Below, in pieces: positions 47,212 through 56,308 of a DNA stretch of 64,000 nt. The DNA is taken from assembly GCA_944325195.1 (NCBI GenBank), contig CALUZB010000004.1, forward strand, positions 620,001-684,000. Direction: 5' to 3'. A model generated the notes under the pieces. It saw nothing but the letters and a program-made list of their open reading frames with translations. It was not told the origin of the DNA and searched no databases. The position numbers and the translations under genes were made by a program. This DNA is from an uncultured Desulfovibrionaceae bacterium (lineage in GTDB: Bacteria; Desulfobacterota; Desulfovibrionia; Desulfovibrionales; Desulfovibrionaceae). Positions within the stretch are counted from its first letter, which is position 1, and every line of letters starts with the position of its first letter.

Positions 47212-48060
47212 ATGGATTATACTCTGGCCCTGTTCACCTCAACAAATTCTCCGCAGTCTGGTCTTGATGACGTGCGTCTGCCTCTTTACCATGCCCTGCT
47301 TGAGTTGGGACACAATGTTCAGTTGTGTCACCAATCGATTTACCCGGATTCCCAAAACATAATTTTCGGCCTGCACGATCGCCCGTATGTTCCTCTGCAC
47401 AGGCTTCCGCCTGATAGTATTATTTATAATCTTGAGCAGATCACTCCCCGAAGTCGTGCGATGACCCCTGCATACTTGAAAGCCTTGGCCAAGTTTAAAG
47501 TGTGGGATTACAGCCTGCGCAACATTGAAAGACTGAAACAGAGTTTCGGAGTGGGAGACGTGACCCATGTTCCGCTGGGGTATGTGCCCCAGATGACTGT
47601 AATCAATCCGGATTACCCCAAAGATATAGATGTGCTGCTGTACGGTTGTCCCAATTCCCGGCGCAAAGCTGTGATTGATGCGCTGAGGGCTCACGGCGTG
47701 AACGCTTTGCTGGCCTGTCATGTATTCGGTAAATTGCGCGACGGCCTGATTGCCCGTTCTCATCTGGTGTTGAACGTTCACTTCTATTACCCGGGAATTT
47801 TGGAGGTTGTCCGCCTGAGTTACCTGCTGGCCAATCGCGTTCCGGTGATTTCTGAATTGAATGCGGATACCGAAGCGCCGGACGGCTATGAGGCGGCGTG
47901 TATTTACAGCCCGTATGAAAAATTGACGAAAACAGTCATCGCGGCGCTTGCGGACAAACAGGCGTTGCGCCGACAGGGTGTGCGGGGATATGAGATTTTT
48001 GCAGCTACAAAGTATGCGGATATTTTAAGGGAAGTGTTAAACCGCCCGGATCGCACATAA
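47212..48060 (+). CDS. Glycosyltransferase-like protein (GT-B, group 1 type)
   Basis: A 282-residue protein. The N-terminal half has LPLYHALLELGHNVQLCHQS and IIYNLEQITPRSRAMTPAYL; the C-terminal half has DVLLYGCPNSRRKAVIDALR and SHLVLNVHFYYPGILEVVRL with SYLLANRVPVISE, resembling the donor half of GT-B glycosyltransferases. It is short, so it may be a reduced enzyme. RBS GGCGGAAG; 8 bp after the previous gene. Confidence 0.7.
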   Translation: MDYTLALFTSTNSPQSGLDDVRLPLYHALLELGHNVQLCHQSIYPDSQNIIFGLHDRPYVPLHRLPPDSIIYNLEQITPRSRAMTPAYLKALAKFKVWDYSLRNIERLKQSFGVGDVTHVPLGYVPQMTVINPDYPKDIDVLLYGCPNSRRKAVIDALRAHGVNALLACHVFGKLRDGLIARSHLVLNVHFYYPGILEVVRLSYLLANRVPVISELNADTEAPDGYEAACIYSPYEKLTKTVIAALADKQALRRQGVRGYEIFAATKYADILREVLNRPDRT

Positions 48061-48097
48061 AGCTTGAAGATTTGGCGGTTCCGGCTTATTGCAGGGG

Positions 48098-49831
48098 ATG
48101 TCGGAAATTCAGGATAATAAATTCACTGCCGGTCTGAAGGGAAAAGACAGCTTCAACAATCCGGAAAATCCGGAGGGTGGGCAGGCTTCCACGGCTTTTC
48201 CCCCTGTTTCCCCTTCGCTTGCCCGTCGTTATTCGTTCAAGCTCATAGCTAATATCGCTGGCATTCCTTTATATCTGCTGATGGAGGCGATCCTTCCCCG
48301 TGCTTTAGGCCCTGTAGCCTATGGGGCTTTTTCCTATGCTACCGGCATGTTTCAGTATCTGACCAATTTCCTTGATTTCGGAGCTTCAACCTGCTTATTC
48401 ACAGCCTTGTCCAAACGCCAGTCGGAGTGGTCTCTGTTGGCGTTTTTTTTGCGGATAAGCGGGCTGATTTTTATCCTCTGTCTGCTGATGTCAGGCTTGT
48501 GTATGGTGCCTCAGATCGGTGCGCGCCTCATGCCGGGGGTGCCGGCCTGGATCATGCCCTGGGCTGCTCTTTGGGCGCTGGCCACCTGGGGGGTGCGCGT
48601 TTTGCGCGGGGTGAACGACGCCTTGGGGCAAACCGTAAAAAGCGAAAAGCTGCGCACTATAGCCGGGGTGCTGGCTTGTGTGGCCCTGGTTGTGCTGCAT
48701 TTGGCGGGCGTGCTCAATCTGCCGGTTCTGTTCGCTCATCAACTTGCTTATTTATTCGGAATGATCATTGCCTTTAAGATTATAATTCTGGAGGGGTTCC
48801 CTGGCCCTCAAGGAAAGAGCACTGAGTCGGGCAGGGAAAACAGTACAGGGCAGCGTTTGCCGTCCCTTGCTCTGAGCAAAGAGCAGAAGCGCGCATATGC
48901 CCGTGAATTTGCTGCATATTCTCTGCCCTTGTTCTTTCAACTGGTGGTTACTTCCCTGGCCTTAATGGGCGATCGCTGGTTGCTTCAGATGTTTGACGGC
49001 AATATCGAGCAGGGTTATTTTTCAATATCTCAAAAAGTTGGCATGGCCTGCTTTCTGTTCGTTTCGGCAATGACTCCCCTGCTCACCCGCGAGCTTGCCG
49101 TAGCGCACGCCAAGAGCGACTTTATTCAAATGGGCCGCCTGTTTGCCCGGTTCGCCCCGATGCTGTATGCTGTGGCGGCTTATTTCTCCGCTTACGCCTG
49201 CCTTGAGGCGGATACGGTAGTTGCTGTTTTTGGGGGAAGTCAATATGCGGCGGCGGTTTTCACTGTGCAGATTATGACGCTTTATCCCATTCACCAGGGC
49301 TATGGCCAGCTCACTCAAGCGGTATATTATGCCGCGGCTGAAACCAAAGCGTTGAGTAAAATTACAGTTGTCGGTTGTGGGGTGGGAGTGTTGGCTTCAA
49401 TTTTTCTGCTCATGCCGGAGCAGTATGGGGGGCTGGCTTTGGGGGCGTCTGGGCTGGCGGTGAAAACAGTCGGACTGCAATTTCTTGTTGCCAACTTTAT
49501 GTTGTTAATGTGTTCGAGACTTATTCCTCTGCCTTTGGGGCGCTTATTTGCCCATCAGTTCATCAGTTTGGGGGTGTTCATGTTGCTGGCTTGGCTGGTG
49601 GGACAGGCCGGGAACAGCTTCCCCGGAGTTTTGGGGAATACGTCGTTTGGGCTGAACGGCTTGCCCGGGCAGATCGCCGGGTTCTGTTTACGCGGCATAG
49701 TTTACAGCCTGGGAGTGGGGATTGTTTGCTTTATATTCCCTTGGCTCATCGGTACATCGCATACTGAACTCAAAGGCGTGCGGAAACGAATCGGGCTGTG
49801 GCGCTCCGGAAACAGGAACACCCTCTTGTAA
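48098..49831 (+). CDS. Polysaccharide flippase, Wzx/MATE-like
   Basis: A 577-residue integral membrane protein with about 12-14 predicted helices, beginning after a soluble N-terminal stretch of about 35 residues. IAGIPLYLLMEAILPRALGP and AYGAFSYATGMFQYLTNFLD are typical of O-antigen flippases, which move lipid-linked repeat units across the inner membrane. A cytoplasmic loop with a Ser/Gly/Thr-rich low-complexity piece lies near residues 235-265. Start uncertain: ATG 48098 or TTG 48089. No Wzy or Wzz was recognised nearby. Confidence 0.85.
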   Translation: MSEIQDNKFTAGLKGKDSFNNPENPEGGQASTAFPPVSPSLARRYSFKLIANIAGIPLYLLMEAILPRALGPVAYGAFSYATGMFQYLTNFLDFGASTCLFTALSKRQSEWSLLAFFLRISGLIFILCLLMSGLCMVPQIGARLMPGVPAWIMPWAALWALATWGVRVLRGVNDALGQTVKSEKLRTIAGVLACVALVVLHLAGVLNLPVLFAHQLAYLFGMIIAFKIIILEGFPGPQGKSTESGRENSTGQRLPSLALSKEQKRAYAREFAAYSLPLFFQLVVTSLALMGDRWLLQMFDGNIEQGYFSISQKVGMACFLFVSAMTPLLTRELAVAHAKSDFIQMGRLFARFAPMLYAVAAYFSAYACLEADTVVAVFGGSQYAAAVFTVQIMTLYPIHQGYGQLTQAVYYAAAETKALSKITVVGCGVGVLASIFLLMPEQYGGLALGASGLAVKTVGLQFLVANFMLLMCSRLIPLPLGRLFAHQFISLGVFMLLAWLVGQAGNSFPGVLGNTSFGLNGLPGQIAGFCLRGIVYSLGVGIVCFIFPWLIGTSHTELKGVRKRIGLWRSGNRNTLL

Positions 49832-49969
49832 TGCCGGCGGCATAGGGGTAATATTAACACTTATCGGATTTGGTAATCGCCCTGTCGTTATTGCGGTATT
49901 TTTTGCCGTTTAGCGGGCGGACATTGGTAAAACCAGAGGTAATGATATTTATTGAGGCGTTAAGTTTAT

Positions 49970-50752
49970 ATGCTCAGTGCTCAGAAAATTCGAGAAAAGT
50001 TGAACAGCGGCAAGCCCAGCATTGGCACCTGGATGCAACTGGTCAGCCCGGATGCCGCGGAAATTCTGGCAGAATGCGGTTACGACTGGGTGGCCATAGA
50101 TATGGAACATGGTGGTTTTTCCCGCCTGAATCTGGCTGATCTTTTCCGCGCTCTTGAGTTGAGGGGGGCTGCTCCGTTTGTGCGGGTTGCGGAAAACAGC
50201 ATGATCAATATCCGTTCCGCCCTGGATGCCGGAGCCCGCGGTATTATTCTGCCGATGATTGAAAGCGCCACTCAGTTGGAGGATGCGCTCAAACATATTT
50301 ACTACCCCCTGAGAGAGGGGGGGGAAACGCCCCGGCGCGGCGCGCGCGGTGTAGGGTTTTGCCGGGCCAATTCGTTCGGCAGACAGTTTGGCGAATATCT
50401 TGAATGCACTTCCCGGGAAACCATGGTGGTGGCTCAGATTGAACATATTTGTGCTGTGGGCGCTTTGAATGAAATCCTGGAAGTACCCGGTCTGGATGCG
50501 ATCATGGTGGGGCCCTATGATCTTTCCGCTTCTATGGGCATACCCGGTGATTTCAAGAATCCGGAGTTCGAGAAAGTAATGGCTGAAATCACCAAAACCG
50601 CCGGGAAATATAATATTCCCATGGGAGCACATGTAGTAGAGCCCGATCCCGTCCAGTTGAAGGCCCGCATTGACCAAGGTTATCTGTTTTTGGCTTATGG
50701 AATTGATACGGTTTTTCTGCAGCGTATGGCCGCGCTTCCTTCACTTTCTTAA
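49970..50752 (+). CDS. HpcH/HpaI family aldolase
   Basis: A 260-residue class II aldolase of the pyruvate-dependent HpcH/HpaI family. It has IGTWMQLVSPDAAEILAECG, DWVAIDMEHGGFS, ARGIILPMIESATQLEDALK, and LEVPGLDAIMVGPYDLSASM, all standard in the family (metal ligands Glu/Asp, Arg at the pyruvate site). Typical substrates are 4-hydroxy-2-oxo acids and 2-keto-3-deoxy-glucarate. Lying before an SDR and a KdsB-like gene, it could build a ulosonic acid for the surface glycan; that is an inference. A G8 tract occurs at 50317-50324. Confidence 0.85.
   Translation: MLSAQKIREKLNSGKPSIGTWMQLVSPDAAEILAECGYDWVAIDMEHGGFSRLNLADLFRALELRGAAPFVRVAENSMINIRSALDAGARGIILPMIESATQLEDALKHIYYPLREGGETPRRGARGVGFCRANSFGRQFGEYLECTSRETMVVAQIEHICAVGALNEILEVPGLDAIMVGPYDLSASMGIPGDFKNPEFEKVMAEITKTAGKYNIPMGAHVVEPDPVQLKARIDQGYLFLAYGIDTVFLQRMAALPSLS
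50317..50324 (+). repeat. G8 homopolymer in the HpcH/HpaI aldolase gene
   Basis: Eight G in a row lie in the coding frame (codons for E-G-G-E), with the gene in frame as sequenced. A slip would truncate the aldolase. Confidence 0.9.
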
Positions 50753-50766
50753 TCAGCGAGTTGCTT

Positions 50767-51678
50767 ATGAACATTACAGTTTTCGGCGGGTCCGGCTTTT
50801 TAGGATCGCATGTGTGCGATAAACTGACTGAAGCCGGGCATAAGGTCACTGTGTTTGATATTCACGCTTCACCTTGGTTAAAAGCCGGCCAGACCATGAT
50901 TACGGCCAATATTCTCGACCGTGAGGCGGTTGATGCGGCGATAAAGGGGGCGGATGTCGTATATAATTTTGCAGGCATCGCGGATATCGGCGAAGCAAAC
51001 ATGAGCATTGTTCGCACTACAGAGTTGAATGTGCTGGGGAATTCGCTGGTTTTAGACGCCTGTGTGCGCCATAAAGTAAAACGCTTTGTGTTTGCGTCCA
51101 CTTTATATGTGTACAGCAAAGACGGGGGATTTTACCGCTGTTCCAAGCAGGCCTGTGAGTTGTTTATTGAGCATTGCCAGGCCACTTATGGGTTGGAATA
51201 TACCATTCTCCGCTACGGTTCTCTTTATGGACCCCGCTCAGACAGTCGCAACGCCATTTATCGGTTTGTGCGCGAAGCCCTGGAGGGAAAAAGGATCAGT
51301 TATTTCGGGCACCCCACGGCTTTGCGCGAGTATGTGCATGTGGAGGACGCCGCCGGCACTACACTGGAAATTCTCAGCCCGGAATTTGCCAACCAGAATG
51401 TAATCATCACCGGAAACCAGCCCATGCAGGTTGGCGATCTGCTGCGTATGCTGGCCGAGATGTTGGGCGGCGGAATTGAGTTTGAGTTTTTGGATAAAGA
51501 CGCCACCGGGCACTATGAAATTACTCCATATTCTTTCAGTCCGAAAATCGGGCGTAAGCTCATACCACGTTTAAATATCGATTTGGGACAGGGCTTGCTT
51601 AAGGTAATTGAGGATGTACATCGCGAGTTGAACCCGGAGTTGTCCAGTGTTCAGGATTTGCTGCTGGAAAAGCAATAA
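50767..51678 (+). CDS. NAD-dependent epimerase/dehydratase (SDR)
   Basis: A 303-residue extended SDR. VFGGSGFLGSHVCDKLTEAG is the dinucleotide loop, VYNFAGIADIGEAN follows, and RFVFASTLYVYSKDGGFYRC holds the Ser/Thr and a Tyr that shifts the usual YxxxK to YRCSK; EYTILRYGSLYGPRSDSRNA follows. The substrate is a nucleotide-linked sugar, probably one used by the neighbouring aldolase and cytidylyltransferase. ATG 50767 is used; a TTG lies at 50761. Confidence 0.85.
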   Translation: MNITVFGGSGFLGSHVCDKLTEAGHKVTVFDIHASPWLKAGQTMITANILDREAVDAAIKGADVVYNFAGIADIGEANMSIVRTTELNVLGNSLVLDACVRHKVKRFVFASTLYVYSKDGGFYRCSKQACELFIEHCQATYGLEYTILRYGSLYGPRSDSRNAIYRFVREALEGKRISYFGHPTALREYVHVEDAAGTTLEILSPEFANQNVIITGNQPMQVGDLLRMLAEMLGGGIEFEFLDKDATGHYEITPYSFSPKIGRKLIPRLNIDLGQGLLKVIEDVHRELNPELSSVQDLLLEKQ

Positions 51679-51795
51679 CATTGTTTTACAACTCGTTCAG
51701 ATAATCTTTGCCGGGCGATTTGTGTGGATTACGCCGCCGCAAAATGTGCTTGAGATTCCCGACGGATTTGCCGCCGTGTCAGGCTCCCGCCAGAC

Positions 51796-51823
51796 CCCGG
51801 AAGCTGTTTGAACAGCTTCCGGG
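51796..51823. terminator. Inverted repeat between SDR and KdsB-like genes
   Basis: CCCGGAAGCTGTT and AACAGCTTCCGGG are perfect complements with only TG between them. With no T-run, it may be an operator or weak terminator. Confidence 0.45.
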
Positions 51824-51873
51824 CAGTAATGATTTATTCCGGCTGTACGATCAGCCGACTTTGAGAGGAAATT

Positions 51874-52644
51874 ATGAATATTATTGCTGTTATCCCTGCC
51901 CGCATGGGCTCATCGCGTTACCCGGGCAAACCGCTCGCTGATATTCTTGGTATGCCCATGCTTGGGCATGTGGCTTTGCGCACAGCTATGAGCAAGACCT
52001 TGAAAGGAACCTACATCGCCACTTGTGACCAGGAGATTATGGATTTTGCCCAAGGCATAGGCATTCCGGCAATAATGACTTCCGACACCCACAACCGCTG
52101 CACCGACCGTACCGCTGAGGCTGTGCTGAAAATCGAGCAGGAAACCGGCTGTAAGGTGGATATAGTGGTAATGGTTCAGGGCGATGAGCCGATGACTACC
52201 CCGGAAATGATCGATGCGGCGGTTAAGCCGATGCTGGAAGACCCAAGTGTGAATGTGGTCAACCTCATGGCCGATATCCCTAGTGTGGAGGATTTTGAGA
52301 ACCCCAACGAGGTCAAGGTGGTGGTCAATCTCAAAAATGAGGCCCTTTATTTTTCCCGTGAGCCGGTTCCTTCCCGCAAAAAAGGGGTGGATCAGGTGCC
52401 GATGAAAAAGCAGGTGTGCATTATTCCTTTCAGGCGTGACTATCTGATGCATTATAACGCGTTGCCTGAAACTCCGCTGGAAATTATTGAATCCGTGGAT
52501 ATGATGCGCATTCTCGAACACGGCGATAAGGTGTTGATGGTGCCTACCTGTGCCAGAACCCTCAGTGTAGACACGCCGGAAGATCGGGTTGCCGTTGAAG
52601 CCGCCATGCGGGCGGATCCTTTACTGAAGGCATATCTGAAATAG
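51874..52644 (+). CDS. kdsB: KdsB-like 3-deoxy-manno-octulosonate cytidylyltransferase family protein
   Basis: A 256-residue cytidylyltransferase. The N-terminal VIPARMGSSRYPGKPLADIL is the KdsB/CMP-sugar signature; VVMVQGDEPMTTPEMID and FSREPVPSRKKGV are the later conserved parts. KdsB charges Kdo with CMP for LPS core. Its place in this mobile-looking glycan set, next to an aldolase, suggests it may act on another ulosonic acid rather than being the housekeeping enzyme; its motifs (QGDEPM rather than usual GDEPLI) allow either. RBS GAGAGGAAA. Confidence 0.82.
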   Translation: MNIIAVIPARMGSSRYPGKPLADILGMPMLGHVALRTAMSKTLKGTYIATCDQEIMDFAQGIGIPAIMTSDTHNRCTDRTAEAVLKIEQETGCKVDIVVMVQGDEPMTTPEMIDAAVKPMLEDPSVNVVNLMADIPSVEDFENPNEVKVVVNLKNEALYFSREPVPSRKKGVDQVPMKKQVCIIPFRRDYLMHYNALPETPLEIIESVDMMRILEHGDKVLMVPTCARTLSVDTPEDRVAVEAAMRADPLLKAYLK

Positions 52645-52717
52645 TTGGTGAGGGCGTAAAGCCATTACTCCCGATCGTGCGTAGTCCGGCACATGGGAGC
52701 GGACTTGAACAGCAACG

Positions 52718-52798
52718 GTTCATTCTTAAGGGGAATGGAAGTCAATGACTGCAACGCCGGGCAAGAGCCGGGGGGCATCAATGCCGCTGAGAATGAAC
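52718..52798 (+). other. Possible structured RNA element (outer stem with three inner hairpins)
   Basis: GTTCATTCT (52718-52726) is complementary to AGAATGAAC (52790-52798). Between them lie AGTC-AAT-GACT, CCGG-GCAAGAG-CCGG and GGCA-TCAA-TGCC, so a cloverleaf-like fold is possible. It is not a tRNA. It lies in the 241-bp gap before the acyltransferase gene. Confidence 0.3.
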
Positions 52799-52885
52799 TA
52801 AACCATGCTTTTCGGCGAGCTGTTCCCCATAACTCGCCTTGCAGACAGTTTATGAAATGAGTTGTAAATAAAAGCGGAGAAACAT

Positions 52886-53467
52886 TTGAACCTCAGCACC
52901 AGAATACTGCTCCATATCAGGGAGATTTACCGTTCTTTGTTCAGTTGGGTGCCGGCCGCTCCGGGCACAGTGCTGCGTTGGCTGGCGTTCAGGCCTCTGT
53001 TCAAAAGCAGTTCCTCATTCCGTATCGGGCCGGGTGTGTTTATTTTGGGGTTTAAAAACATCAGTTTGGGATATGGGGTTGCACTTAACCGCCACTCTTC
53101 GTTGACCGCCGACCGGGGATACATCAACTTGGGCAATCAGGTATATCTGGGAGATTTCTCGATTATCTCCGGCGATGACGGAGAGGTGCGTATCGGCAAT
53201 AACGTGCTCATCGGCCCCAACTGCCTGATCCAGGCGGCGAATCATCGTTTTGACCGGCTGGATGTGCCCATTATGGATCAGGGGCACATCAGCAACCGGG
53301 TGCTCATTGAGGATAATGTCTGGATTGGCGGAAACGTCGTAATTTGTCCCGGCGCTCATATCGGCAGCGGCTGTGTAATTGGGGCCGGTGCAGTGGTGAC
53401 CGGCACCATTCCGCCCAACGCCATAGCGGTGGGAGTGCCGGCCAGAGTAATCAAATTCAGAGGCTGA
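52886..53467 (+). CDS. Left-handed beta-helix acyltransferase (WbbJ-like)
   Basis: A 193-residue hexapeptide-repeat protein. Repeats begin with INLGNQVYLGDFSIISGDDG and VRIGNNVLIGPNCLIQAANH (catalytic His candidate), and end VIGAGAVVTGTIPPNAIAVG. This is the WbbJ/serine-acetyltransferase-like class that O-acetylates sugars using acetyl-CoA. The start is TTG 52886 with GCGGAG upstream; there is no nearby in-frame ATG. Confidence 0.88.
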   Translation: MNLSTRILLHIREIYRSLFSWVPAAPGTVLRWLAFRPLFKSSSSFRIGPGVFILGFKNISLGYGVALNRHSSLTADRGYINLGNQVYLGDFSIISGDDGEVRIGNNVLIGPNCLIQAANHRFDRLDVPIMDQGHISNRVLIEDNVWIGGNVVICPGAHIGSGCVIGAGAVVTGTIPPNAIAVGVPARVIKFRG

Positions 53468-53478
53468 TAGAGGCGGAT

Positions 53479-54381
53479 ATGAAAATTGCTGTTACCACTT
53501 CCAGTTTCGGGAAGTTCTCGTCGGAACCGTTAGAACTGTTGCGTCGGCACGGCCTGAAAGTAGTTTTGAACCCATATGGGCGTACCCTGCAACCTGCTGA
53601 AATCGGGGAAATGTTGGCCGGGTGTACGGGGGTAATTGCCGGTACAGAGAAATATACAGCGGATATTTTGGCGGAATTGCCGGAATTGAGGGTTATTTCC
53701 CGTTGCGGGACCGGCATGGACAGCATTGACCTCAATGCAGCCAGGAGCTCGGGCATTTTGGTGAAAAACACCCCGGACGCTCCAACAGAAGCAGTGGCGG
53801 AATTGGTGCTGGGGCTGGCCTTTGATCTGGCTCGCGGCATCAGCCGTCAGGATCGGGCTGTTCGGGCCGGAAAATGGCAAAAACAAATGGGGGGACTGGT
53901 TTCCGCCCTGAATGTGGGTATCGTGGGTATGGGGCGCATCGGACGCTCTGTTGAGGCGAAGTTCCGGGCCTTGGGAGCTGTATGCGCCTATAGCGATCCA
54001 TTTGTGCCGGACGGACCTTGCCGCCGAATGGAGCTGGAGGAATTGCTGGCCTGGGCGGATTTGCTTACTCTGCATGTGCCGGGCGGCGATAAGCCGTTGC
54101 TGGGGCAAAAGGAATTGCAATTACTGAAAGAAGGAGCATTTATTATTAACTGTTCGCGCGGTGGAGTGGTGGATGAATCCGCCCTGTATGAATGCCTGAC
54201 CACAGGTTCTTTGGGTGCCGCTGCCCTGGACGTGTTTGAGCAAGAGCCTTACTTCGGGCCTCTGAGTAAGTTGGATAATGTAATTTTAACTCCGCATATC
54301 GGCTCGTACGCGCGGCAAGCGCGCGTGGCAATGGAACAGGCGGCGGCCGTCAATTTGCTGGAAGCTTTGGAAATAGATTAA
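53479..54381 (+). CDS. D-2-hydroxyacid dehydrogenase, phosphoglycerate-dehydrogenase-like
   Basis: A 300-residue NAD-dependent dehydrogenase. VISRCGTGMDSIDLNAA and TPDAPTEAVAELVLGLAFDL match the family, VGIVGMGRIGRSVEAKFRAL is the Rossmann loop, and SRGGVVDESALYECLTTGSL and LTPHIGSYARQAR hold the catalytic Glu and His regions. No ACT domain is present, unlike long serine-pathway SerA. ATG 53479 is used because GAGGCGG precedes it. In this locus it may reduce or oxidise a 2-keto acid sugar precursor. Confidence 0.87.
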   Translation: MKIAVTTSSFGKFSSEPLELLRRHGLKVVLNPYGRTLQPAEIGEMLAGCTGVIAGTEKYTADILAELPELRVISRCGTGMDSIDLNAARSSGILVKNTPDAPTEAVAELVLGLAFDLARGISRQDRAVRAGKWQKQMGGLVSALNVGIVGMGRIGRSVEAKFRALGAVCAYSDPFVPDGPCRRMELEELLAWADLLTLHVPGGDKPLLGQKELQLLKEGAFIINCSRGGVVDESALYECLTTGSLGAAALDVFEQEPYFGPLSKLDNVILTPHIGSYARQARVAMEQAAAVNLLEALEID

Positions 54382-54635
54382 ATTAGGACGGGCAGTTGTC
54401 GGAGTTGTATTGCAGCCTTTGGTGCCCGGCCCGGCAGCAAAAGAGTATCATTTTGAGGAAAGTTGCCGGAAAGCTATTAATTTAATATAAGCTTGCAGGT
54501 TTGCTCTAAGCTGTTATAAGTAATAATTATGTATTGTGGTCTGGAGTGCATGGGAATTAATCTGCCCGGGAGGGAACATCGCGCCTGTTGTCTCTCTCCG
54601 GCGTTTGCCCGGTTCAGTGCGGCTTTGGTGAGGCT

Positions 54636-55274
54636 ATGTTTTTTTCCGCTATAGTCTTTGATTTTGATGGTGTAATTGTTGAAAGCACCGACGTTAAAAC
54701 ATCTGCTTTTTATGAGCTGGCCCTGCCTTGGGGTGAAGTTGCCGCAAAACAAATGCGGGAATATCATCTTGCGCATTTTGGAGTCAGTCGATTTATAAAA
54801 TTTGAATGGTTTTTCCGGAACATACTGGGTAAAAATATCACTCCTGGGGAAAACCAGGCATTAAGTGAACAGTTTGCGGCCCTTTGCCTGGAAAAAATTT
54901 TGGATGCCCCTATGGTGCCGGGATTTACAGATGTAATAAGTTTGGCATATGGGCATTGTCCTCTATACGTCGCTTCTGCATCACCACAGCCTGAATTGGA
55001 ACAAGTGCTTGAAAAGCGGGATTTGAGCAAATTCTTTAAAGCTATATACGGCTTTCCACCAAAAAAGAGCGAAAGTCTGCAACGAATAGTTGATGGTTTG
55101 CAACTTGACCCCACAACAGTTCTGATGGTTGGCGACAGCCCGTGGGACCTGGCGGCGGCTGAAGAGGTTGGAACAAATTTTTATGGCAGGGGTAAACAGT
55201 TTGAAAGCAGCGGGTATCCATGGGGCGAAGACCTGAGAAACCTGGCCGTGAGTTTGGCTGAAAAGTCGGCTTGA
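54636..55274 (+). CDS. HAD-IA phosphatase
   Basis: A 212-residue HAD hydrolase with IVFDFDGVIVESTDVKTSAF (DxD nucleophile), a helical cap, LYVASASPQPELEQVLEK (motif II Ser) and VLMVGDSPWDLAAAEEVG (motif IV). Similar enzymes remove phosphate from sugar phosphates such as ulosonic acid 8-phosphates; GmhB- and Kdo-8P-type phosphatases belong to other HAD subclasses, so the substrate is open. ATG 54636 is preferred over 54588. Confidence 0.85.
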   Translation: MFFSAIVFDFDGVIVESTDVKTSAFYELALPWGEVAAKQMREYHLAHFGVSRFIKFEWFFRNILGKNITPGENQALSEQFAALCLEKILDAPMVPGFTDVISLAYGHCPLYVASASPQPELEQVLEKRDLSKFFKAIYGFPPKKSESLQRIVDGLQLDPTTVLMVGDSPWDLAAAEEVGTNFYGRGKQFESSGYPWGEDLRNLAVSLAEKSA

Positions 55275-55350
55275 CTGTAATTTGCAAACAGCCGCTGTTC
55301 GTCTGAGCAAGTAGCTGAACGCGGCAACATATTAGGCAGGAGGTGATCCT

Positions 55351-56286
55351 GTGGCTGACTATCTCGTAACCGGAGTAGGCGGCTTCATCGGAGCGGCGGT
55401 TGCAGCCCGGCTTTTGCAGGGCGGACACACTGTGGTTGGAGTTGACAATCTGACTACCGGATATGTTGACAATATCCCGCCCGGAACAGAGTTTTTTAAA
55501 TCTGATTGTCAGGACGCTACACTTTATGAGCGTCTCCCGGAGCGCAAGTACGAGGCAATTCTGCATATCGCAGGGCAAAGCAGTGGAGAAATCAGCTTTG
55601 ATGATCCGGTTTATGATCTCCGCACCAATGCTGAATCAACCCTGCACCTGCTTAAATTTGCTTTGAAAGTGGGTTGTTCCCGCATGGTTTACGCCAGCAC
55701 CATGAGTGTTTACGGAATGCATCCTGACTGCCCGACAAAAGAAAGCGATCCCTGTTTTCCCCACTCTTTTTATGGGGTTGGAAAACTGGCCTCTGAGCAC
55801 TATTTGCGCCTTTACGAGCAGTATGGGGTGGCCTCAACTGCTCTTCGCCTGTTCAACGTGTATGGTCCAGGTCAGAATATGTCCAATTTGCGCCAAGGCA
55901 TGGTCAGTATTTTCATGGCAATGATGCTTGCCGATAATTACGTGCATGTCAAAGGTTCGCCGGACCGTTACCGCGATTTCGTATATATTGATGATGTTGT
56001 CGATGCCTTTATGCTTAGTTTACAGAACCCGGCCGCCAAGGGAGGCGTGTTCAATATTGCCGGCAGCGGAAAAGTTACGGTCGGACAACTTATTGATAAA
56101 ATGACAGCCCTTCATTCTCATAAAACAGAGGTCAGATTCGAAGGCAGTACGGCCGGTGATATCCCCGGCATATACGCTGACCTGAGCCATTCCGCCAAGG
56201 TGCTGGGCTATTTCCCCAAGGTAAGTCTGGATCACGGGCTGGCCAGGATGTATGCCTGGGCCGCTAAGGCTATGGCGGAGAAGTAA
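55351..56286 (+). CDS. NAD-dependent sugar epimerase (UDP-glucose 4-epimerase-like SDR)
   Basis: A 311-residue extended SDR. LVTGVGGFIGAAVAARLLQG is the dinucleotide loop, ILHIAGQSSGEISFDDPVYD the usual HxAxQ-type segment, YASTMSVYGM the Ser region, and YGVGKLASEHY the YxxxK pair. LRLFNVYGPGQNMSN follows. The likely reaction is 4-epimerisation of a UDP- or CDP-hexose. The GTG start has a near-perfect site (GGAGGTGAT). Confidence 0.88.
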   Translation: MADYLVTGVGGFIGAAVAARLLQGGHTVVGVDNLTTGYVDNIPPGTEFFKSDCQDATLYERLPERKYEAILHIAGQSSGEISFDDPVYDLRTNAESTLHLLKFALKVGCSRMVYASTMSVYGMHPDCPTKESDPCFPHSFYGVGKLASEHYLRLYEQYGVASTALRLFNVYGPGQNMSNLRQGMVSIFMAMMLADNYVHVKGSPDRYRDFVYIDDVVDAFMLSLQNPAAKGGVFNIAGSGKVTVGQLIDKMTALHSHKTEVRFEGSTAGDIPGIYADLSHSAKVLGYFPKVSLDHGLARMYAWAAKAMAEK

Positions 56287-56308
56287 ACATTCAAACCGCA
56301 GGTATACC

